This document shows positions 1 to 8,000 of a stretch of DNA of 15,305 bases, in pieces (the first letter of the stretch is position 1; every line of letters starts with the position of its first letter). The position numbers and the translations under genes are program-made. The DNA is from Pinguiococcus pyrenoidosus. Taxonomy: Eukaryota; Sar; Pinguiophyceae; Pinguiochrysidales; Pinguiochrysidaceae. The stretch spans positions 1-15,305 of the forward strand of contig JAAMXY010002411.1 of NCBI GenBank assembly GCA_019677205.1. Reading direction: 5' to 3'. The notes beneath the pieces were generated by a model. The model saw only the letters and a program-made list of their open reading frames with translations, was not told the DNA's origin and did no database searches.

Positions 1-158
1 TGAAACGCCTGTAGAACCGTGCGCCAGCCGCTCCAGAAAGAGAAGCTCGCTGGCTGGCTGAGAGCTCCCTCACCGGCCTCCAGCGTCTCGACCACCGCCT
101 GGGGGCTCACGAGGGCGGCCGGGACGTCCACTTCCACATCCTCAGAGGTCGCTTCCAT
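1..158 (-). CDS. partial ORF of unknown function, open at the window edge
   Basis: On the minus strand an ATG at 158-156 opens a frame of 52 codons that runs without a stop off the left edge. It starts with an acidic stretch (MEATSEDVEVDV) and later has an aromatic-rich segment (FSFWSGW). I recognise no domain. It lies downstream, on the same strand, of the retroelement integrase relic, so it could be the degraded tail of that polyprotein or the first coding exon of an unrelated gene. Its short length makes a chance ORF possible. Confidence 0.25.
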   Translation of the reverse strand, partial: MEATSEDVEVDVPAALVSPQAVVETLEAGEGALSQPASFSFWSGWRTVLQAF

Positions 159-261
159 CGCCTGGGCGGGCGCATCGTGAGCACACGTTTCTAGCGAGGT
201 TCACCTTGAAATTGCAGGGGTCACCCGGCTGCCCAGTCTCGCTTTTTTGGAGCTTCCTGCA

Positions 262-510
262 TCATGCGTTCCTGTCGCTACCCCAAAGATATTTGCGCTG
301 ATCCACAAATTCGGACCAGTCGAAGTCTGGAGCGAGGGGATCGTCGTGGTGAGGCATCTCGTCCAAGACGGACTGATAACAGCTCCGTTCGACCAGAAAG
401 CTATCGCGGTTCAGCCGACCGAGAGCTTTCGCCCTGAGAGCCCTCCCTGCTTTCTTCGCTTTGGCCCTGAGCTTCTCGGTCTTGCTCCCAGCTGCACCAG
501 CTTCGAGCAT
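262..510 (-). pseudogene. ORF fragment downstream of the integrase relic, possible C-terminal part of the retroelement
   Basis: A minus-strand open frame of about 82 codons has a Lys/Arg/Ala-rich first half and an acidic second half (DEMPHHDDPLAPDFDWSEF). It is in the same orientation as the integrase relic and begins about 120 bp beyond it. A basic tail is common after the integrase core of LTR retrotransposons, so it may be a piece of the same decayed polyprotein. No chromodomain or other named domain is visible, and the stretch between the two is broken by stops. The assignment rests mainly on position. Confidence 0.25.
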
Positions 511-629
511 TGGTGCAATTCAGAAGTTTGTGGCTGCGGCATTGGTGGAAGTCTCAAAATCGTATCAAGAGAAAGGATCAGCTCCATCAGAATCGCCGGA
601 GTCGTGATATATCTGTTGGGGAGGATGTA

Positions 630-1515
630 TCACGGTACGTGAACATCAACCAACATCGCCACGCGGCGGCGCACCTTGCCGAGAGCATGGCTCGCGTCCT
701 CAAGCACATGGCGTCCATACTCCGATGTCGTCGCCCTGATCCGCTCACGAATCTCCTCCTCTCCAGGGAGAACCAGCTCCCTCCCAAAAAAAAAGTGGAG
801 AAAGGCCGGGCTGTATCCATGACCAGCCACCGAGGCATTTAGGGCAGCCTGCACCATCGGCAACGCCCTGAGCCACGACACGTAGCGACGCTCTTGGCAG
901 AAGCCACGAAGCATAGCTAAAGGAGGCGATGTATGAGAAAGCTCATGATTCGCCACTGATTCTGTACCAACCGCTGCCTAAGGAGTTCGACGAGCGGCAT
1001 GCCAGCCAATCAGATTGCGATCGAATGGTGGAAAACCGAGGCGTTTTCGAGGGACGAGATCATCCTATGGTGCCGACGGGGAACGAGGGACACGTCTAGT
1101 GTACAACTAGCGAATCGCGAGGGATCTCACCGGTACATGGCGGGGGGGACGGACCTTTATCTGCTATCTGCCGAGACGGAAGGCATCGCGCAGTTCAGGG
1201 AAGATCCCCAATGATCACCCAAGAGAGTTGCAAGCGCTTGCTAGCGCTTTTAGAGTGGACGATACAACATCGCCGGCACGGAAACTTCGATTTCCAAGAC
1301 GCATAGTTCTTCGCGAGAGCGTGACCTTTTAAGTCGACAGCGACAAACAACACTTTCGCTAACAACTTGGAGCCGTCGACTCGTAGTCACGCACGTCGCA
1401 TATCCGGTCGTACACTCCCGCGAGAACCGCCGTACTCACCCAACGAGTTGCGGCACGACAAAGAGCAGCGTAAGAAGTTGCTGACATCCCCATAGGATGT
1501 GTACAAGACTTGGTG
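630..1515 (-). pseudogene. decayed LTR-retrotransposon (Ty3/gypsy-like) integrase
   Basis: Read on the minus strand, integrase parts appear in order. About 1500-1395 resembles the zinc-binding H2C2 domain (THPMG, Tyr-Ala-Ala-Leu-Cys-Arg, Arg-Trp-Val, then ICDVRDY). About 1380-1300 has the first catalytic Asp in LFVAVDLKGHALA (Asp codon 1335-1333). IADKGPS (Asp codon 1161-1159) lies exactly 58 codons further in the same frame, as expected for the second Asp. About 1040-990 resembles the third motif (FSTIRSQSDWLACR, with Cys where Glu is expected). The best-preserved piece is 956-630 (WLRALPMVQAALN, then GYSPAFLHFFFGRELVLPGE), typical of the end of an integrase core. Stops and frame changes separate the pieces, so it is not functional. 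No reverse transcriptase, RNase H or LTR could be recognised next to it. Ty3/gypsy rather than another LTR class is a judgement from motif style. Confidence 0.65.
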
Positions 1516-2571
1516 AGTCCCGTTGGGGAAAGAATTTTGGCCCCAGCGTATCGGGAGTTAGTCTTTTGCGTCTCTTTCTAATTCCGCTATGCGGGCAAGC
1601 ACACTGCGGTTCTCGTTTTTTGGAGCGTATGTTACATCTCGCACGTCTCGACTTGTCAATTTGAGCTCCAACCAGTATCGGCGCCCCATTTGCCGGTTTT
1701 TGAGAAAATTAAAACGGGGTCAACCGAAGAGCCCACCTTGATTTGAATGATTTGCTCAAATTTCCTGTCCCCGTTTCTCCAGCAATACTCCGGTTCCTGA
1801 CGTCAAACTTAACGCAACACAAAATTCATTGGTAGGTACGTACTGCGCAAGCGCCGATCATGCTTCAGCTGGCGCACACAATCGCCAAAGTGGGAACTCG
1901 GTACTTCGGGGTACTAGCAAAGTAGGGTGGGTTCTTAGGTGGACCCAGCGTTAATACTACGGAAGAGAGACATCAAGTCGATTGATTCCAAAGGTATCTA
2001 CATAACCGCTAAAAAAGAACTGGGCGCAAATAGAAGTCTGCCGATGTTAAAATTGAAAATCGCCAGGGTCTGAAAGCGCCGCATTTGATCCGTTTCGTCT
2101 TATACAAATCACCCCATTGGTTACAACTCAACGCCCATTATGGAATTCGGGCACGTCTTGATTCTTGATTTCAAACCCCAAGTTACAAACAAGAACAATT
2201 TTTAGGCGTCAAAATTTTCCTATACTGCAGAAACGCCAATGCTGCATCATACTACTTCCAGACTCAGCAATTAGAGTATACAATTTTTTTTAGATTTTGT
2301 CAGAAATGGGCGATATGGTGTCGCTGGCGTTAGTCTTACCCGCTGCGACGTTGGTTTGTCAATTCTGAGCATATAATTGCGTTTGTTTTCGAATAGCTTA
2401 CTGTGCAAAAGTTCACGCATTCAAAGTTTAACACGGAAGACGCACGATCGGGGTGAAGACAACTTCGATCGTTCACATTCTCCGATAAGTTGTCCCTTCA
2501 TCATCGTCATTATGGACTTCAGGTTTTACTTCCTATTCGCGATCTTGGGCGACTTTCTTACCGAGTAGAAC
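1516..2571. other. about 1 kb without a recognisable gene
   Basis: This stretch is visibly more AT-rich than the genes to its right and has no open frame with coding character. It could be decayed retroelement sequence upstream of the integrase, but no reverse transcriptase motif (such as a YxDD box) is visible. A weak inverted repeat (AAACGGGG at 1712-1719, CCCCGTTT at 1769-1776) encloses a smaller one (ATTTGA and TCAAAT at 1741-1746 and 1756-1761). No tRNA or rRNA was recognised. Confidence 0.5.
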
Positions 2572-2976
2572 ATGAGCTCCGAGGAGATTACAAGCATCAT
2601 CCACACCAGCGCCAACGAGATCTTGACGGACAACAACGAGCGGACGCAGGTACGTACTCTCTTCTTGTAGAACGTGGATACCGAGTACTTTCGGACGATT
2701 CTGGAGTTCGACATGAGCAGCGGCCGGGACCATCTTGGCTTCGATCAGCCGAACACCACGCTCGCGGATGTGGTGCTGGGTTTGCGAAAATTCGACTTTG
2801 TCTGTTCGCCGCGCTCTTCGGAAAGATCGCGCATCTCACCAGCTGCACCGCTCCAGCTAACAACTACGTCGTCGCAGTGGCCGCCTCCGCCGGACAGGCT
2901 AGTGTCCGTCACTATGGTAGCGGTGTCCGATTCGCGATGCCACCGCGGGCGGTACATCAGCGTTCCGATCGGCTAG
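2572..2976 (+). CDS. doubtful small gene with a possible 21-nt intron
   Basis: An ATG at 2572 opens 26 codons (MSSEEITSIIHTSANEILTD and on) ending in CAG at 2649. Next come GTACGT, a pyrimidine-rich run and TTGTAG (2650-2670), then the same frame continues to 2976. Removing the 21 nt gives a predicted product of about 127 residues: a helical first half (NVDTEYFRTILEF, LGFDQPNTTLADVVLGL) and a low-complexity Ser/Pro/Arg-rich second half. No family is recognised. Without splicing, the TAG at 2668-2670 ends the peptide at 32 residues. The other introns here are at least 58 nt, so a true 21-nt intron would be exceptional. The piece may instead be part of a decayed mobile element. Confidence is low. 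Confidence 0.3.
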
Positions 2977-3192
2977 CTATTCGGCAGTGACCGGGTGCCG
3001 AAGAAGTGCTGGCAAGCTTTCTTTCAGCTCTCTGATGATGGTTGCCATGATGATCTTCACGCTGTCTTGACGGAGGTATTGCTCCCGCCCCTCGCCGTAG
3101 ACGATCTTCCATGCTCGGAACGCGCCCGGTTTGTCGCCAGAGTACTTCTTCAAACTCGTCAGGGACTTCGAGAGGGACATTTCCAGGTCGAA
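2977..3192 (-). CDS. doubtful exon or mobile-element fragment with a gag-like look
   Basis: On the minus strand a pyrimidine-rich tract ending in CCTCCTCCAG (a good splice acceptor, last base 3193) is followed by an open frame to a TAG at 2979-2977. The first ATG in the frame is at 3180. The product, about 67 to 71 residues, is rich in Lys and Leu: LKKYSGDKPGAFRAWKIVYG, then a helical end (ATIIRELKESLPALL). A charged Gly-Asp followed by Phe and Trp is loosely reminiscent of the start of retrotransposon gag domains, but the match is too weak to name. No partner exon was identified. Its same-strand position upstream of the integrase relic would suit a gag remnant. Confidence 0.25.
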   Translation of the reverse strand, partial: FDLEMSLSKSLTSLKKYSGDKPGAFRAWKIVYGEGREQYLRQDSVKIIMATIIRELKESLPALLRHPVTAE

Positions 3193-3299
3193 CTGGAGGA
3201 GGAAGCAAGGGGGGGGTTACTTTCCGCTGGACGTTTTCTCAGGTATCGGGGTTGCTCATCTCATTGAGGTCGAGCACGAAGACGTTGATGTCGCTCCAG

Positions 3300-3590
3300 T
3301 GTCAAGGAGTAACAACTCAGAAGATGAAGGCAACCTCTACCGAGAGCATGAAGCAACACGGCACGGTTGTTCAGTTTGACAACGCCGGGGGGCATGGCAG
3401 CAAAAGGGTTGTCGAAGCTTACCAAGGCAGCAACTAGATATCATCATGCTCGCTCAACGACTTCAACATAGAGCGAGGCAGATTGTGTGGCAACCTGCCT
3501 CCGAACTCGCCAGACTCCAATGCGCTGGACTTGGGAGTGTGGATATCCTTGCAGAGTGAGGCGCAAGGGCCAGTCGCACTCTGTCTATAG
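3300..3590 (+). pseudogene. C-terminal remnant of a mariner-like DDE transposase
   Basis: Two family signatures lie in one plus-strand frame. VVQFDNAGGHGSKRVVEAY carries the second catalytic Asp of the Tc1/mariner DDE fold (codon 3378-3380). PPNSPDSNALDLGVWISLQS carries the SPD-N and LDLG motifs characteristic of plant/protist-type mariner-like elements, with the presumed third Asp at 3528-3530, 50 codons downstream. A TAG at 3435-3437 interrupts the frame between them, and it ends at TAG 3588-3590. No convincing N-terminal half (helix-turn-helix, first Asp) or terminal inverted repeats were found, so this is a dead, truncated copy. It ends about 235 bp upstream of the SDR start codon and may have contributed to that gene's 5' flank. 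Confidence 0.65.
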
Positions 3591-3824
3591 ACTGTTCTTC
3601 ACAGAATTCCTGTGGCGTGGTTTCCAGTGGTTCTTGCTTGCTCCAGAGGCTTCGAGTCGCTCGCAGAGGATCTTCGCGAATCCCAAATCCATCCGTCACA
3701 GTAGCCGAACCTGGATCTTTCGTCTTCTCTGAGCGCCGGACACGGAGTTTGTCGCTTTCCGTGTGTGGGCTTTCTCTTGAGAAGTCCCTGCTCATTCTTT
3801 GTGACATTGAGGTAATCATCCACA

Positions 3825-4804
3825 ATGTCTGCCATCGTCGTCGGTGTGAGCTATGCCCCGGGCATTGGGTACGCCGTCGCAAAGCGCTTCGCGCAAGCGG
3901 GGCTGAAGGTGGGACCGCGTTTTCTACGGTTGCGTTCCAGTTCTCCGTCTAAGCGTTGCCAGCTAGGTCGGGATTGTCGGTCGACAGCAGCCCCGTCTAG
4001 AAGAGGCGAAGAAGCTGATCGAGGATGCTGTGGAGGGCGCGACTGTGGCAATCGCGACCGGGGACGTGACGGACAAGGCATCCATTGACAGCGCCTTGGG
4101 CTCGCTTATCGAAGCCCACGGGGTTCCAGATTCGCTCATCTACAATGTGAGCAGCCGGCCCATGCCTACGGTCAGCGTCGCGGAGGTGGATCCGGATCGG
4201 CTGCTGAACGACTACAAAACGGGGGCGTACGGTGCGGTCCTCTGCGTGCAGAAGGTCATCGCGGGCATGCGCGAACGCGGTTCCGGCAGTATCCTCTTGA
4301 CGGGAGCGACGGCTTCTATGCGCGGTGCACCTGGCTTCGGGGCCTTCTCCGCAGCGAAGGCAGGCCTGAAGCACTTGGCGCAGGCGTTGGCGAAGGAGGA
4401 GATGTCCAATGGTAAGCAACAAGAACCGGCAGACCAGAACAGAAGAGAAGCGCAACCGAGCGCCTGCCATGAGACGCAAGCTGCATTGCGGTACACTAAT
4501 GTGGTGGCGCGTAGGTATTCACGTTGCCCATATCATCATCGATGGTATGGTCGATATGGCGGTGATGCGCCAGTACGCGGCGGACCTACCGGATGGCAGA
4601 CTCATTGACACGGAAGGCATTGCGGAGGTGTACTACAATCTTCACATGCAATCCCCAAGGTATCCAACAGAAGCGAGGCAGAGAGTCCTTCTCTGTTGCC
4701 CTGAAGCCAGCGATCTTACGTGTCTTGTCTCGCGCTTCCCTCCCATCCGCTGCAGGTGTTTCACGTTCGAGCAGGACCTTCGGCCGTACATGTCGCAGTG
4801 GTAG
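3825..4804 (+). CDS. short-chain dehydrogenase/reductase (SDR) family protein, four exons
   Basis: Predicted exons are 3825-3908, 3967-4411, 4515-4659 and 4756-4804. All introns are GT-AG (58, 103 and 96 nt) with matching phases, giving 240 residues, normal for a single-domain SDR. The first exon has the NAD(P)-binding glycine motif (VVGVSYAPGIGYAVAKRFA). Splicing restores strand beta-2 with its Gly-Arg (VGIVGRQ), followed by GDVTD and YNVSS. The catalytic region reads SILLTGATASMRG then GFGAFSAAK: Lys159 is present, but Phe155 occupies the Tyr position and Ala142 aligns with the usual Ser. From memory, a related SDR subgroup also has Phe there, so this need not mean decay. Exons 3 and 4 join NGIHVAHIIIDG to FTFEQDLRPYMSQW, a typical subgroup ending. 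Probably a soluble oxidoreductase of unknown substrate. It converges with the TPR-CHAT gene. Confidence 0.88.
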
Positions 4805-5078
4805 AAATGGTCCGTGCTACCGCCTCGTCGAGCGCGACTCGCCGACACAGCAGCAGCATTGTGCTATACTACAGTTTCACATCTTTGCTCTTGACCCACT
4901 TTCCTCAAAGCTTCCCCGGATGCAAACGGTGCGACAAGATCTTGGGTAGGGGTTGGCTTTTTTCGATCAGTGTCCAGGAAGAAAGGTGCAAGATGCGAGC
5001 TAGGAGCGAGCATAGGCTTGTGCGTCGCAGAATCTTGCCAGCTTTGCCAGCATCAACTTATTCTCTGTCTCATACATG

Positions 5079-8000
5079 CTAGTCGAGTTGTCCTCCGCAA
5101 GCAGCTTGAGCGCTGAACCGAATAAACTCCTGCACACTCGGCACCACAGATCGTAGAGCCGCCGCGCCCTGGCCGCTGATCCTCCGCCCTTGGCCCGTGT
5201 GTGCTCCCAAGACCCACAGCCCGATGCCAAGGCCCACCCCGATTCCGACGCCGATTCCAAGGCCGAGGCCGAGCCGCCTGCGGTTCCTCGCGTAGCGAAT
5301 TCTGCGGATCGCTTCAACCAGACTGTTGTCACAGGTCTCTAGCAAGTCTTGCGCCTGCTCCTTGCTCAGGCCCTCCTTCTCCAAGACTTTCACGGCCAGG
5401 TTGTTGATCGGGAGACCTGCGAAGAGATCCTCCTTTGTCATCTGGATGCTCGTCATGCGATGCATCGACCCCCGGCGAGAGCGGGGAGGCTTCCCTGCCG
5501 GCACACTCGTCCTCTCTACCATTCTATAGCAGCCAATGCCCGGATCGTACGAGTACTGCTCCTCCATCACGTCGGACTGGATTGAGATGGGCAGGGGCAG
5601 CATCGCGTGCAAGGGGAAGGGCGCCCAGTGCAACGGCTCAAAGCGCTGCGCGAGCCTATGAAGGTTCGACAGCGCCTGCTGCTCCGCCTTGCGCGCCTCC
5701 TCGGACATGCGCTGGACGTACGCCTCCAGCGACGACGCGAGGTCTTCGGGGGTCGCCGCCTGGCTCAGGCCCAGCTTTTGGCACAGCTCTTCTCTCGCGG
5801 TCCGGGCACTCTGAATCCACTCCCGTACGCACTCGGCGAACGAGTCGACAGCGTTCATGTCCTTCACCGACGCGGGGACCATCAGCTTCGAGTACATCAT
5901 GGTCCAGAGCTTTGATCCCTGGGCAGTGAGGGGCCACAGGCTGACTGCCACGCCGTGCGCGCCCATGTTCAGGAGCGCGCTGACCAGGTACACGTACGCG
6001 GGGACCTTGCCCAGCTCTCCACCAGTGTCACAGCGGGACACCGTGAGCAGCTCGACGTTCTTGAGGAGCTGCTCGATTGCCAGGGCACGTGATCGACGAG
6101 CGGGAAAGGACAGAACGGCTTCGTCGTGGGTGTACCCTTCGAACGCGATCCCAGATCGCTGCGGCTCGTTGGCGTCAAGAATGCATGGGACTGCCAGATG
6201 GACGATGCCGCAAGCCTGCGAGATGACGCGGTATGCGTCGACCGCCCGGACGCCAGACTTGTGCTCCCGAATCGCCGGAGTCGCGAGCACGGCAGAGACG
6301 GCTTTGAATTCCGTCGTGCCGTTGGCAAGTCGCCCGATTGGGGAGCCAACCTGCAGAAGCTGGGGCCGCCTGAGCCGAAGCTTGATGCAGGACCGCGGGT
6401 CCACGCTTAGATCATCCCGTAGCCCCCCACGGGTGAGGCCAACCTCCAGGAAGCCGTCCAGGTTCTCGGCTGACAGGACGCGACCGAAGCCGAGGCCGAA
6501 GGGACTAGCGCTCTCTTCGAAAGGGCTTGCGGCGACCGCTCCCAATCCTCGCACGCGGACGATTGAATCCAGGGACAGGCCCTCCGTGCCGTCGGGGCTT
6601 GACAAAGGCTTCGGACTGTTCTCGACCATGAACGTCGAATGATCCAGGTCCCCGATGAGAATGTTCATCCCCGACCCGGCAGCTCGGTATCGGTGGTGCC
6701 GAGCAGTCTGCCTCCCGGCCAGGTCCAGCAGCGTGCTGATGCTGCGCGCCTGCGACACGGTGAAGCACTCGATGAGGAAGCGGCCGTCCTCTCTCTGCAG
6801 GGCGGAGAACGGCACTAGGCTCATGGACACGTGTGGGACGATCACCATTCGCTCGAGGTCCCCAACATACTGCTCGATCGGCAGGATCAAGGCGCCATAC
6901 AGCTGGCGCAGCTCGGACAAATCGTACATCGAAGGGCTGTCGTCCTCGTCCGACACATCGTCCTCGACGATGAGCTGGCGCAGGGAGGGCAGGGAGGTCA
7001 TGCTGTGGTTGCTCGGGTGCCAGTTCAAGCTCCGCTTGCTTCTATGCCGCTTCTTCGGTTCCTCCTTGCTCTCAACCGGCGCAACGATATCTGTAGGGTC
7101 CTGCCCTGCCACCGACTGTGCCTGGAGCTTCGTACGATCTTTCCGACCACCAAGAAGGCCTGCGCCGAGGATCCGAGGCTCTTCTTCGGCCTCTCCGTCG
7201 AGGTTGAGCAGGACCACGTCAATCTGCATGCCATGATTCACGGCGGGGTCATCTCCAGGTCGAATTGCGTAGACATGGTACAAGTTGGGCCCCGCGCTGC
7301 TGAAGTACACCACCGAGGAGGAGTTGTACTCGCAATACGCGCGAAGCTGCAGCATGACCTGGCTCTGGCTCCGCTGGTTCTTGGACTCGTGCCCGCTGAT
7401 GCCCATGCATTTCGCCCGGTAGTCCTCTACCACGAGCAGCGCCTCCAGGAAGCGGCCCTAGCGTCGTGCGGGCGTGAACGCCAGGTCCGAGACGCCTCTT
7501 TCACGGAGCGGACAACGCGGCAGCTACGTACCTGATCAAGAAGGGCATGCTCGAGGGATCGGCAGACGAAGCCAAAGTTCTCCCTGGTCTTCAGCAGATC
7601 ACGGTCCGGCTTGGCGTACTCCCGAGGATCCTGCGTCGGGGCGTAGGAAGCTTTGGCCTCCTCCTCACAGGCTCGCCAGACCTTTTCGAAGCTTGTGTAC
7701 GCGTCGCGCAAGAAGATCGTGGCGCTGGCAGAGTCGTCGCCGCGAAACTGGACGTCGCCCATGGTGAGCAGGGAGGACACGACCACTTCGGCTTCCGACA
7801 CCTCGTCGTCGAAGAGGTCCATGGAGCTTTTCCGGAAGCTGGAGAAGGACACCTCGTCCTCGTCAGCTCGGAGCATCTTGGCGCGGTGGGCGGCCTCCTC
7901 CATGGTCATCTCGCTGAGCTCGCTGAACTCGCTCATCCGAAAGTCGCTCAGCTCGCTCAGATTGTCGGGAATGTCGTCGTCGCTTCCGAAGCCGTTGCTT

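Noticed and set aside
1712-1776. Nested inverted repeats as a possible structured RNA or terminator
   Set aside because: The arms are only 6 to 8 bp and asymmetrically spaced in AT-rich DNA, which is expected by chance.
2490-2990. Plus-strand ORF of 166 codons overlapping the doubtful small gene
   Set aside because: It begins with a non-ATG codon, is rich in His and Arg, and looks like a shadow of the alternative frames in the same stretch.
3251-3312. Minus-strand peptide HWSDINVFVLDLNEMSNPDT as a coding exon
   Set aside because: It is short, ends at a stop, has no usable donor site leading to the 3192 acceptor, and lies opposite the transposase relic.
5857-6642. Plus-strand ORF of 261 codons opposite the CHAT domain
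   Set aside because: The minus strand carries the CHAT motifs; the plus-strand product is Arg/Ser/Pro-rich shadow sequence.
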